A DNA stretch of 64,000 nt from CAG-170 sp022779365 (GTDB lineage Bacteria > Bacillota > Clostridia > Oscillospirales > Oscillospiraceae), in the NCBI GenBank assembly GCA_022779365.1, contig JALFSI010000015.1, positions 1-64,000 on the forward strand. The letters run 5' to 3'. The translations under genes and the position numbers were made by a program. This document shows, piece by piece, positions 1-10,021 of the stretch. Every line of letters begins with the position of its first letter. The first letter of the stretch is position 1. Below the pieces are notes generated by a model. That model was not told the origin of the DNA, ran no database searches, and saw only the letters and a program-made list of their open reading frames with translations.

Positions 1-39
1 TGTACGTCGCAGAAAATACAATACAGGCTGCAAGTGTGG

Positions 40-159
40 AATTTGTGTGCCAGCGGCACACAAATTATGCGCGCAGCAGACTGCAAGCCTGTTCAAACGA
101 AAACCCAGCAAAGCGGTTTTCGTTTGAGAGCGTGTCAAAAAAACTTTTTTGACACGCTC
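40..159. repeat. Dispersed mosaic palindromic repeat, copy A
   Basis: Non-coding run of hairpins. A 12-bp stem with a 3-base loop lies at 40-66, then a module at 83-136 with a self-complementary core (CAAACGAAAACC / GGTTTTCGTTTG), then a stem at 128-159. The 83-136 module recurs inverted at 61772-61840 with only a few substitutions, and in part at 28785-28823. No function is assigned. Confidence 0.7.
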
Positions 160-192
160 AAAAAGGCTTCCGCTTTAGCGGAAGCCTTTTTT
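160..192. terminator. Intrinsic terminator downstream of the kinase-fold gene
   Basis: A 14-bp stem (AAAAAGGCTTCCGC / GCGGAAGCCTTTTT) with a TTTA loop and T-runs on both strands. It lies just after the stop of the minus-strand glycyl radical operon. Confidence 0.8.
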
Positions 193-208
193 GCTTACAC
201 GGGCAGCT

Positions 209-1978
209 TTACAGCAGTCCCATACAGCCGTAGAAGATCGCGCCCACGGCCTGCGCAAACTGCGCGACGGTATAGTCGGGGTGGCTGTCGAGCTGACACA
301 TCAGCGCGGTATTCGCAAGACCTCCGTCCGCCGCGTACTGGCGCAGCCTCGGTTCGCGGCGGGCAGCGCCCTGACACATCAGGTCAAAGCAGACCGGATT
401 TTTCACCAGCCTGCCGAACAGCGTCCGATCGGGTGTCTCCGGCAGGAGGATGTACTGCGTTTCGCTCCATGTGACCGCCAGATATTCTCCGATCTGACGG
501 AAGATCTCGGCGCAGGCGGGATGTGCGGGATCGGCCGCCTTGTCCATGAAATACTCCAGACAGGGCTTGCGCATATCCTTCGGCTCGGTGGGAACGACCA
601 GACGGTCGCCCTGCGGCAGAAGCAGCCCCCTCGCGATCGCTTCCTCATATGCCGCGGCATCCTGCCCGGGCAGGTCGCGGGCAGCAAGGCGGAAAACGCC
701 GGATTGACAGGTGTACTTCTGAAGAGTCCCGGGCAGCAGGGTGTTGAAGTTGTTGATGCTTCTCACGTCGTTGGCATCATACTGCTTCTGCCGGAAGCTG
801 CCGAGGTCAATGATGAAGTTGTATACCTCCAGCGGGATCTCCGGGATCGAGCCATCCGGGCGTACCCAGCCCGTTCCAAGCTCCGTGCCCAGTGTGTGGG
901 CGAAAAAGCCCTTGGAAACGTCCGCACCGGCGGCAGCCTGCTCCACAGCGGCGGTGAAGGCAGCCATAGGACCGTCATTCGTGTTCATCACCACACCGCC
1001 GGGGACGGTATATGCCTGCAGCAGCATGCACAGATCGGTGATCTTTGCAAACTGCGCCTCGTAGTCCAGCGCCGCGTTTTCGCGCATCCCGCGCGTTTTA
1101 TACGTCTCGCCGCCCACGATCCGATTGCGGATCACCACATCCGGGAAGCACAGACCGATGGCGTCAAAGCCGCGCAGCGTGCCTGCAGCCTGCTCCATCG
1201 CCGCTGCGCCGCGCTCCATCTCTTCCAAGGTCGCGGTCTTGGACAGCGCCACCGTGTCGAGCTGCGCCGCCTTTCCCTGCGCAAACAGCGTGCCTGCGGC
1301 GCGCAGCAGCCTTGTCAGCAGTAAAATGGGGTCGATCAGCTCCTCCGCCGTCGCAAACGACGCTGGAAACCAGTCAAATTCCTTGCACAATGCCAGCCTT
1401 CCGTCAACACTGACCGCCAGCTTGATGTCGGTACCGCCGATGTCGATGCCCAGAAGCAGCTTGCCGCGGGTCATGGCAGGCAGCATAGAAAACACCGGCT
1501 TGCTGCATTCGGTCTTCTCCGGCGTGAAGACCTGCGGCTCTCCGGCAATATCGCAGATGCGGAAGGAAAAGCGCTCTCTTCCCTGTGTCAGCGCAAGGAC
1601 CGTCCGCTCGTTCACGTTCAGGCACTTGCCGAAGCCGGTGCGGCGGGCTTTGGGCAAATCGGTCTGGAACACCGCGTCCAGCGACCGCGCCATTTCCGCG
1701 CATTCCAGGTCCGATGGATCAAGATACAGGTCGATGTGCAGCGCACCCAGCGAGGATAAAATGTTGTACAGCATTGCATGGACATAGGAGCGGACAAACT
1801 CCGCCTCCTCCGGCGAGACCGTTTCCGGCAGCATCAAAGGAAAGCAGCGGACGCCGCCGTCGTAGAGCGTCACATGGATGTGGAACGGGCGAGAGCCATA
1901 GATCTGAAACGCCTTGCGGACATCCGTGATGTACACGGGTCGGTCGCTTTGCGCCTGTTCGAGAAATCGTGAAAGCAC
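209..1978 (-). CDS. ROK/ASKHA kinase-fold protein with unknown N-terminal domain
   Basis: A protein of about 589 residues. From about residue 174 it shows an actin-like ATPase phosphate-1 motif (LLGIDIGGTDIKLAV) typical of ROK sugar kinases and related ASKHA ATPases. The first ~165 residues form a domain I do not recognise. Ordinary ROK kinases are about 300 residues, so this is nearly double. It is the last gene of the glycyl radical operon. A GTG at 1987 overlaps the activase stop but sits directly on AAGGAG, while the GTG at 1978 has an 8-base spacer and is preferred. A role in phosphorylating a substrate or product of the radical enzyme, or in ATP-dependent support of it, is inference only. 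Confidence 0.75.
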   Translation of the reverse strand: MLSRFLEQAQSDRPVYITDVRKAFQIYGSRPFHIHVTLYDGGVRCFPLMLPETVSPEEAEFVRSYVHAMLYNILSSLGALHIDLYLDPSDLECAEMARSLDAVFQTDLPKARRTGFGKCLNVNERTVLALTQGRERFSFRICDIAGEPQVFTPEKTECSKPVFSMLPAMTRGKLLLGIDIGGTDIKLAVSVDGRLALCKEFDWFPASFATAEELIDPILLLTRLLRAAGTLFAQGKAAQLDTVALSKTATLEEMERGAAAMEQAAGTLRGFDAIGLCFPDVVIRNRIVGGETYKTRGMRENAALDYEAQFAKITDLCMLLQAYTVPGGVVMNTNDGPMAAFTAAVEQAAAGADVSKGFFAHTLGTELGTGWVRPDGSIPEIPLEVYNFIIDLGSFRQKQYDANDVRSINNFNTLLPGTLQKYTCQSGVFRLAARDLPGQDAAAYEEAIARGLLLPQGDRLVVPTEPKDMRKPCLEYFMDKAADPAHPACAEIFRQIGEYLAVTWSETQYILLPETPDRTLFGRLVKNPVCFDLMCQGAARREPRLRQYAADGGLANTALMCQLDSHPDYTVAQFAQAVGAIFYGCMGLL

Positions 1979-1983
1979 AGTAG

Positions 1984-2877
1984 TCACTCCTTTACAATGT
2001 TTGTGATGCCCTCCTGCTCGAGGATGTCATAAAAACGCTGCAGCTCCGCCTGCGTCAGACTGCCGCCGGAGACCGGGTAGTCCTGCTCCAACGCCGCGTA
2101 CTTTCCACGGCACAGGGGATTGAAATTCAGCAGCTCCCACGGCGTATGCGGCGCGACTCGGCGCAGATAGCGCGCGATGGCGCGCAGATTCTCGTCCGTT
2201 GCCGTATAGCCGGGGATGAGCGGCGTGCGCACGAGCACGTCGGCATCCCGCGCGAGCAGATGCTCAAAATTCTCCAGGATCGCCCGGTTGTCCGCGCCGA
2301 GATGCTTTTTGTGCAGCGCGGGATCGAAAAATTTGATGTCCACAAGGAACTGATCCGTGACCGGCAGCAGCGCCTCGATCGCCTGCGGTGGGGCGAGCAG
2401 GCAGGACTCAACGGCGGTATGTACGCCTGCGTTCTTGCAGAGTGCGAGCACCTGCGCGGCAAACTGCCACTGCATCAGCACCTCGCCGCCGGAGAGCGTC
2501 ACGCCGCCGCTTTCGCCGAAGAACGCGCGGTCGCGCAGCAGAAGCTCCGCCGCCTCTTGGGCGCTGATGCTGCGCCCCTGCACAGACATTGCGGCGGCGG
2601 GGCAGGCATCCACGCAGCGCCCGCACAGCGTGCAGCGTGTTCTGTCCACATGGATGCGCTCGCCGAGCGTCAGCGCTCCCTCCGGGCAGGCGTTCACACA
2701 GCCTCCGCACCGCACGCACGTCTGCGGGCTGTGCCAGAGTGCGGGCTTTGGGTCGATACCCTCCGGGTTCTGACACCACGGGCAGCGCAGCGGGCAGCCC
2801 TTGAGAAACAACGTGCTGCGAAGCCCCGCACCGTCGTGCACGGCAAAGCGCTTACAGTCAAAAATGATCCCGTTCAT
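1984..2877 (-). CDS. Glycyl radical enzyme activase (radical SAM)
   Basis: Radical SAM protein of 297 residues that would install the glycyl radical on the enzyme encoded just upstream. The cluster motif is FLKGCPLRCPWCQNPE near residue 25-40, and two ferredoxin-type Cys clusters follow (CVRCGGCVNACP and CTLCGRCVDACP, about residues 55-95). That is the usual layout of activases for the dehydratase and decarboxylase branches, whereas the simpler PflA lacks the extra clusters. Its ATG overlaps the TGA of the glycyl radical enzyme (ATGA), so the two are translationally coupled. Needs S-adenosylmethionine and anaerobiosis by family knowledge. Confidence 0.92.
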   Translation of the reverse strand: MNGIIFDCKRFAVHDGAGLRSTLFLKGCPLRCPWCQNPEGIDPKPALWHSPQTCVRCGGCVNACPEGALTLGERIHVDRTRCTLCGRCVDACPAAAMSVQGRSISAQEAAELLLRDRAFFGESGGVTLSGGEVLMQWQFAAQVLALCKNAGVHTAVESCLLAPPQAIEALLPVTDQFLVDIKFFDPALHKKHLGADNRAILENFEHLLARDADVLVRTPLIPGYTATDENLRAIARYLRRVAPHTPWELLNFNPLCRGKYAALEQDYPVSGGSLTQAELQRFYDILEQEGITNIVKE

Positions 2878-5231
2878 ATGGCTTCATAGGTGGTGCGGGC
2901 GATGATCTCGTCCTGAAGATCTCTCGCCAGCTCCGTAAAGTAGGCGGTATAGCCCGCCACGCGGACGGTCAGCCCACGGTAATTCTCCGGGTGCGCCTGC
3001 GCATCCTTCAGATCTGCCTCATTGAGCACGTTGAATTGGATATGGCTGATGCCGAGCCGGCAGACCGCCCGCAGAAGCTGCGTGAATTTGACGATGCCGG
3101 TCTGCGTTTTAAAAAACTGCGGCAAAAACTTCATGTTCAGCAGCGTGCCGTTGCTCGCCTTTTCAAACGGCAGGCGGGACACGGAGTGCAGCAGTGCCGT
3201 CGGACCGCTGACGTCCCTTCCGTACATGGCGGACACACCGCCGTCTGCCAGCGGGTCTCTGGCGTATCGCCCGTCGGCGGAGGCTGCTACATTCTGACCC
3301 ATCGGCACATGCGCGGACACGGTGTACAGCCCCATCTGATAGATACCGCCGCGTCCATTTCGGTATTTTCTCAGACCGTCGGCAAAGTAATTGACCCATT
3401 TCGCGCCGAGCTCATCCACCCACGGCACGTCGTTGCCGTATTTGGGCACTTTGTTCAGCAGCATCGTGCGCACAAGCGGCGCGTCCTCAAAGTTGGTTTG
3501 CAGTGCGTGCAGCAGCTCCTGCGCGGAGAGCTTCTTTTCGTCGTAGACAAGCAGCTTGATGGCAGCCAGCGAATCGGCAACATTGGCGATCTGGATCGCC
3601 TGCACGCCTGCGAAATTATAGCGTGCGCCGCCCTGCGTCACATCCATCCCGCGGGTCAGGCAGTCGTCGATCACCGCAGACAAAAACGGCGTGGGCAGCA
3701 GCAGCTCATGCATTTTTTCGACCTGTGTGATGCACGTCACCATACGGTCAGAGAAATGGTCGATCTGCTTTGCATAGGCTTCCTCCAGCTCCTCAAAGGT
3801 CTTATAGGTGGTCAGGTCGCCGAGATCGAGACCCGTTTTTTCACCGGTAAGCTGATCGACGCCGTGATTCAGCGTCAGCTCCAGTGCTTTGAGAAGGTTG
3901 AACATGGCAGCGTCGCTCCATGCCAGCGTGTTGCCGTGGGTCGTCAGCTCCACGCAGCCCACGATCGCGTAGTTGACGGCGTCCTCGTGGTGGATGCCGT
4001 GCACCTCCAGCGCGGGAATGACCGCCTCGTCGTTGAAGATCTGCGGCATGCCGCTGCCCATGGCAATGACGCGGGTCGCCGCCTCCAAAAGCTCCTGCGG
4101 CGAGCCGTTATAAATGCGCAGAGAGAGGTTCGGCTGCGGAAGCAGCAGATGCGCCTGCGCCTGCAAGAACAGATAGCTCAGCTCGTTAGAGGCGTCAGAG
4201 CCGTCGAGCTTCTGTCCGCCGATGGCAACGTTGAAGCCGATCGGGAAGCCGGCGAAGTACTTGGCGCTGTTGGAATTGCGCAGATACACAAGCTGGTTGA
4301 ACTTCAGCCACAGGCATTCCGTGATCTCCAGCGCGTCCTCCAGCGTCATCCCATGTGCGCGGCTGTGGGTAAAATAGGGATACAGGTACTGATCCATCCG
4401 TCCGGGCGAGAACGAAGATGCGTTACCCTCCATCTGCAAGATCACATATAGAAACCAGACAGCCTGTACCGCCTCCTGATAGGTCTGTGCCGGAGAAACG
4501 GCGAGCTTTTTGCAGATCTCAGCGACCTCGCGCAGATTTTCTCTGCCGGTCTGTTCGTACATACTTCGGGCAAGCTCTGCGTAACGGCTGATGAAGCGGC
4601 AGGCGCCCTCCATCGTCACGACCACGCTCTCATAAAAGTCCTTTTGCTTGCCCGCCGCGCCCGCCATGTGGTCGAGCGCCTGACGGCGGATGCCATCCGG
4701 CCCAAGTGCCAGCCATTTGCGGGTATTAGGGCAAATATGCCCCTGCGAGTGATCCTTCTGGTTGATCTTGACCACCTTGGAGATGGCATCCACCTGCGGG
4801 CCGACAGCCCCGCGCACCCGATCCTCCAAGGAGCTCCCCTGCCAATAGGGCAGGATCTCGTTTCTGAACTCCGCCACATCCTCCTGATGGATCTGAAATC
4901 GATCCTGCGGCCGCGTGGGGAGCGTCTCAAACTCCCGGTCTACCCAAGACGCGCCGGTCTCCGGAAATACCACGCCGCCCCGAACGCCGGGCGTTCGGTT
5001 GCCCACGATCCGTTCATGCGGCTCGATGCGGATGGTCATCTCCTCCAACGCCGCCTTCAGCGCCTTCGCACGCTGGATGCAGCGGGGCTGTCCCTCCGTC
5101 TGCCGGTAGCTTTTTGTGATGATACGCGCCTGCTCAATGGTGGCATAGCGCGGCTCGTCCAGCATTTCCTTTTTGAGCACCGCGATCCGCTCGGACATTG
5201 GCAGCGCACCAATGATTTTGAATGTATCCAT
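2874..5231 (-). CDS. Glycyl radical enzyme, dehydratase-like branch
   Basis: PFL-like glycyl radical enzyme of 785 residues. The radical site is the C-terminal motif VRVAGYTAYF (Gly about 760). The active-site loop is VGCVELTTHG (Cys about 426, Glu about 428). The Cys-X-Glu pattern is that of the glycerol/diol dehydratase, hydroxyproline dehydratase and C-X lyase group, not of pyruvate formate-lyase, which has two adjacent Cys. The substrate cannot be named from the sequence. First gene of a three-gene operon with its activase and a kinase-fold protein. It is transcribed divergently from an AraC-type regulator, which probably responds to the substrate. RBS AAGGAGGGAG precedes the ATG. Confidence 0.9.
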   Translation of the reverse strand: MDTFKIIGALPMSERIAVLKKEMLDEPRYATIEQARIITKSYRQTEGQPRCIQRAKALKAALEEMTIRIEPHERIVGNRTPGVRGGVVFPETGASWVDREFETLPTRPQDRFQIHQEDVAEFRNEILPYWQGSSLEDRVRGAVGPQVDAISKVVKINQKDHSQGHICPNTRKWLALGPDGIRRQALDHMAGAAGKQKDFYESVVVTMEGACRFISRYAELARSMYEQTGRENLREVAEICKKLAVSPAQTYQEAVQAVWFLYVILQMEGNASSFSPGRMDQYLYPYFTHSRAHGMTLEDALEITECLWLKFNQLVYLRNSNSAKYFAGFPIGFNVAIGGQKLDGSDASNELSYLFLQAQAHLLLPQPNLSLRIYNGSPQELLEAATRVIAMGSGMPQIFNDEAVIPALEVHGIHHEDAVNYAIVGCVELTTHGNTLAWSDAAMFNLLKALELTLNHGVDQLTGEKTGLDLGDLTTYKTFEELEEAYAKQIDHFSDRMVTCITQVEKMHELLLPTPFLSAVIDDCLTRGMDVTQGGARYNFAGVQAIQIANVADSLAAIKLLVYDEKKLSAQELLHALQTNFEDAPLVRTMLLNKVPKYGNDVPWVDELGAKWVNYFADGLRKYRNGRGGIYQMGLYTVSAHVPMGQNVAASADGRYARDPLADGGVSAMYGRDVSGPTALLHSVSRLPFEKASNGTLLNMKFLPQFFKTQTGIVKFTQLLRAVCRLGISHIQFNVLNEADLKDAQAHPENYRGLTVRVAGYTAYFTELARDLQDEIIARTTYEAI

Positions 5232-5292
5232 CGTCGCTCCCTCCTTTCCCTGACTATAACATGGAGCGCACCTGCTTCACACTCACGATCGG

Positions 5293-5317
5293 GCACAAAA
5301 TGTGCACAAAAATGAAC
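5293..5317. promoter_or_regulatory. Candidate AraC-type operator between divergent genes
   Basis: Two tandem near-copies (GGCACAAAATG then TGCACAAAAATG) spaced about 11 bases, overlapped by the palindrome GCACAAAATGTGC at 5293-5305. Tandem sites on one DNA face are usual for AraC regulators. The site lies between the -10-like elements of the two divergent genes. Confidence 0.4.
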
Positions 5318-5323
5318 TGCCGC

Positions 5324-5353
5324 TTGCGCAAGTCGGTCTCAGCGTGGTATGAT
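5324..5353 (+). promoter_or_regulatory. Promoter of the AraC-type regulator gene
   Basis: TTGCGC at 5324-5329 and TATGAT at 5348-5353 with an 18-base spacer. The start codon follows 27 bases later. Confidence 0.5.
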
Positions 5354-5379
5354 CGCTTTAACGAAAGAAAGGAGTGGCT

Positions 5380-6180
5380 ATGGAGCAGTTTTTTGATATA
5401 ATTGCCTGCAGCAGACCGATTTTGCGGTTTTGCGAGTGCTTTGACGATCAGAGCCCACTCTGGAACTACACCCGGCACAGTCACCCCTATATTGAACTTC
5501 TGTTCTTTCTCGATGGCAAAAGCGAGCTGGAGGTATCCGGCATGCAGCTGTCTGTTTCCCTGTTTGATGCGGTTGCATACCCCGCCGGATGGAAGCACCA
5601 GGAGGAGATCACCCCTGAACGCAGGCGGGAGGTGATCTGCCTGTGGATCGACCTGCCGGAGCTGCGCCTGCCATCGCCGATCCATCTCCATGACCGGGAT
5701 GAGGCGATCGGTCGGCTGTTCCAGATGATCTACGGCGAGGCAAAGCGCAAACGCCCGGAGCCGCTGCTGCTGGAGCAGGAGATCAAAACGCTGCTGATGC
5801 TGATGCTGCGCAGCCAGAGCGAGGCAAAGGCTGCCGAGGGCGTACTGGCGTATGTGGTGCAGTATCTCCATGCGCACTACACCGAACCGATCACACTGGA
5901 ACAGTTGGCGCAGATGGAGCATATCAGCAAGTCCTACCTGTCCCGGCGCTTTCGGCAGCAGACAGGGATGAGCGTGATCCGCTACGTCAACCGCCTGCGC
6001 GTGGAGGCGGCCAAGCGGCTGCTGATCGGCTCGAAACTGCGCGTCAATGAGATTGCCTATCAGGTAGGCTTTGAGTCTCCGAAATACTTTTACCGGGTGT
6101 TCAAGGCCGCGGCGGGCGCGTCACCCGCAGCGTTCCGCAAAAGCTACACGTCGGAGCGCACCGACCCGGAAACGATTTAA
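5380..6180 (+). CDS. AraC-family transcriptional regulator
   Basis: DNA-binding regulator of 266 residues. The N-terminal ~150 residues form a cupin-like effector domain (histidines in NYTRHSHPYIELLFF, near residue 32-45). The C-terminal ~100 residues hold two helix-turn-helix units (ITLEQLAQMEHISKSYLSRRF and RVNEIAYQVGFESPKYF) typical of AraC/XylS activators. A GTG at 5374 abuts the GGAG, whereas the ATG at 5380 is properly spaced and was chosen. Divergent from the glycyl radical operon, which it probably activates. The PfkB kinase and gnd genes follow on the same strand and may share its transcript. Confidence 0.9.
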   Translation: MEQFFDIIACSRPILRFCECFDDQSPLWNYTRHSHPYIELLFFLDGKSELEVSGMQLSVSLFDAVAYPAGWKHQEEITPERRREVICLWIDLPELRLPSPIHLHDRDEAIGRLFQMIYGEAKRKRPEPLLLEQEIKTLLMLMLRSQSEAKAAEGVLAYVVQYLHAHYTEPITLEQLAQMEHISKSYLSRRFRQQTGMSVIRYVNRLRVEAAKRLLIGSKLRVNEIAYQVGFESPKYFYRVFKAAAGASPAAFRKSYTSERTDPETI

Positions 6181-6210
6181 GGCAATACCGCAGCATTTGA
6201 GGAGGAGTCT

Positions 6211-7280
6211 ATGGATACAAAGCAATACCACCGCTACGCCATCGCGTGCCCGACGAGCATGGGCGTGCGCATCACGCCGCCGGAGCGGATGGCGGTGCAG
6301 AACAGCAATACGTTTTATATGCAGGCAACGAGCGCGGAATCGAACGTGTTGAACGTCGCGTCGAGCCTTGGGCGGGAGTGCCTCGTGCTGACCAAATTTG
6401 TCAAGGACAGCCCCGTCGCGGACTTCATCAAGCGGCAGCTCCGCGCCAGAAACATCCGCTTTGAGGGTCTGGACGCTCCGCAGGGCGGGCCGTGGGGCTA
6501 TCGCCATCAGTTCAACATCGCGGACTCCGGCTTCGGCCTGCGCGCGCCGCGCGTCTGGAATGACCGTGCCGGCGAGGTCGGAAGAACGCTTTGCATCGAG
6601 GATTTTGACATCGAGCGCATTTTCGGCACTGAGGGCGTCGGCATTCTGCACCTGTCCGGCTTAATTGCCGCCATGAGCCATGAGACGACGCAGTGCTGCC
6701 TTGCGCTGGCAAAAGCCGCAAAACAGTACGGTACGCTCGTTTCGTTTGACCTCAACCACCGCGCGAGCTTCTGGAAGGGGCGCGAGGAGGAGCTCTCCGC
6801 CGCGTTCCGCGAGATCGCGTCTCTTGCCGATGTGCTCATCGGCAACGAGGAGGACTTCCAGCTCTGCCTCGGTTTTCAAGGGCCTGAAGCGGGCGGGAAA
6901 GATCTGTCCTCCAAAATCGAGTCCTTCAAGGGCATGATCTCGCAGGTGCAGGAACAGTATCCGAACGCGAGGATGTTCGCAACGACGCTTCGCCAGGTCC
7001 TCTCCGCCAACGAGCACCTCTGGGGCGCGATTTTGCTGGCGGACGGGAAATGGTATGTAGAAGAACCCAGAGAGATTCAGGTGCTCGATCGCATCGGCGG
7101 CGGCGACGGCTTCTCAGGCGGACTGCTGTACGGCGTGCTGAACGGCTGGGACGCGGAAAAATGCCTCCAGTTCGGCTGGGCGAGCGGTGTTCTGGCGGCT
7201 TCGAGTCTCAATGACTACGCCGAGCCTGCGGATGAAAAGCAGGTCTGGGATATTTATAAAGGGAATGCGAGGGTACAGAG

Positions 7281-7284
<4 letters not shown>
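6211..7284 (+). CDS. PfkB-family sugar kinase (2-keto-3-deoxygluconate kinase-like)
   Basis: Ribokinase-fold kinase of 357 residues. The ATP/anion-hole motif RIGGGDGFSGGLLYG lies near residue 292 with the catalytic Asp in GGGDGF. LVSFDLNHRASFW and IGNEEDF are typical of the ketodeoxygluconate-kinase subgroup. Its product could feed the Entner-Doudoroff or pentose phosphate route, which fits the next gene, gnd. The stop overlaps the gnd start (ATGA), so the two are coupled. RBS GAGGAGG precedes the ATG. The exact sugar is not determinable here. Confidence 0.82.
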
Positions 7285-8732
<1,448 letters not shown>

Positions 8733-9180
8733 TCGTCGGCGGTGCGCACGCCATTCTGGAATTTCCGTGCGCACCACTACTGTCAATATGAAAAACGGCG
8801 GTCCCGCAAGCTATATAGCCCGCGACAGACTGGGAATCTTTTTATATCTGCGATGAAAATATAAAAAGTACGGATATTGTCAAGACGGTTTTTCAAATGA
8901 AAATGTAAACACTTTACGAACGAGCCGGATTCACAGAGATTTTCTGGCAAAAGGACTTGAAATCCGGTGAGAAAAATCAATGCTTGACGGATTCGTGATG
9001 TGTTTTTCGTTTGCGCGTATGGATTGCACCGTTCCGCGATTCACGGTATCGTGCAGCCAGTACGCGGCTTCGCACGGCCTTTTGCGGTTTAGCTGGTTAT
9101 CGTCCGATTCCGTGAAGCGCAAAGGGGTGTCCTGTGTACAGGGCATCGAATATCCCTCCTAAAACCGCTGAAAACACAAA
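8733..9180. other. Gene-free stretch after gnd
   Basis: About 450 bases with no convincing gene. It holds a hairpin at 8741-8775 (GGTGCGCACG / CGTGCGCACC) that may end the gnd transcript, and a 10-bp inverted repeat near 8837-8868 (CTTTTTATAT / ATATAAAAAG). Codon structure is absent, and the stretch borders the decayed mobile island. Confidence 0.5.
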
Positions 9181-9225
9181 AACACCCCGCACCATGCGTC
9201 CTGTAAACGCACGGTGCGGGGTGTT
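9181..9225 (-). terminator. Strong intrinsic terminator after relaxase remnant
   Basis: A 19-bp stem with one mismatch (AACACCCCGCACC / GGTGCGGGGTGTT as the outer part) and a 7-base loop. A T-rich tail follows in the minus-strand direction. Confidence 0.8.
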
Positions 9226-9278
9226 CGTTCAATTACGAGAGACTGAATTTCCGCAACGACATCCTAGCGCTTCGGAAG

Positions 9279-9926
9279 CTACTTCGGTGCGCCCAGCTTG
9301 TCAAGCTGACGCTTGGCAGCGTCGTTGATGATAAAATCCGCTTCATGCGCGGCGTAGAATTTTTGCTTGTCCTTTTCCTTGCGGATCGCACGGTACTCCT
9401 TGATAACGGGATAGGTTTTGCGGTAATTGTCCATTGCTTCCAGCATTGTCTTTTTGTCCGTCACCTTGGCAGCGGCAGCGTCATAGCGGCTTCGGGCATC
9501 CCGTGCTTCCGCACCGGCAGCATCCACGGTGGCGCTCAGCTTATCCGGCGATAGAAGGTCATGCTCCTGCAAATACATAAAGGTTTTCGACCATGCCTTG
9601 AGGTTGTGCATCGACGCCCAGCGGTCATAGCCGATGCCCTTGCCCTCGGTGCGTTTTGCTTCGCGGTCAACCATGCGCCCAATGGAGGGAACTTGCGGTA
9701 CACTCTCCTTCGGGGCAGTCTTGCCGGAAGCACCCTCGTTTGAAGATACCCTTACTACAATTTCAAAAGCGCTTTTTGGCCACTTCTGCAAATAAAGCGT
9801 TTGCGATAAACCGGCCTGTCCGCTTTTCACCACTACTACGGTCTGGTGTGGGCGATTTGGCAAAGCCGGACACAAAAAATGGACAAGACTTTCGCCTTGC
9901 CCAATCTGCACAAGCAATCTCCTCAT
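9279..9926 (-). pseudogene. Relaxase/mobilisation protein, C-terminal fragment
   Basis: The readable part resembles the middle to C-terminal region of relaxases from Tn1549-like conjugative elements: REAKRTEGKGIGYDRWASMH, then HNLKAWSKTFMYLQEHDLLS, then a charged helical stretch with YRAIRKEKDKQKFYAAHEAD. Complete relaxases are about 400-500 residues and begin with the His-rich nuclease domain, which is absent. The first ~80 residues of this frame look unrelated. I read it as a truncated remnant of an integrative conjugative element. No other transfer gene survives nearby. Confidence 0.65.
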
Positions 9927-10021
9927 CTTTATTCAATCTTAATACGTCGCAAATGTCCCTTATCCGCTCTTAAAATCTCCGGCTGTATAATATACCATCA
10001 CAGAAATAAGGAGCTGCCTTT

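Noticed and set aside
2874..5231. Pyruvate formate-lyase identity for the glycyl radical enzyme
   Set aside because: The active-site loop is GCVE, not the adjacent Cys-Cys of PFL, and the activase has extra clusters.
8931..9146. A short minus-strand frame upstream of the relaxase remnant
   Set aside because: 71 codons, no RBS, no recognisable motif, in a decayed region.
8733..9278. A second copy of the tRNA-Arg 3' end as the far attachment site of the island
   Set aside because: I searched this stretch for the T-arm and CCA-end sequence of the tRNA and found no match. The far boundary is unknown.
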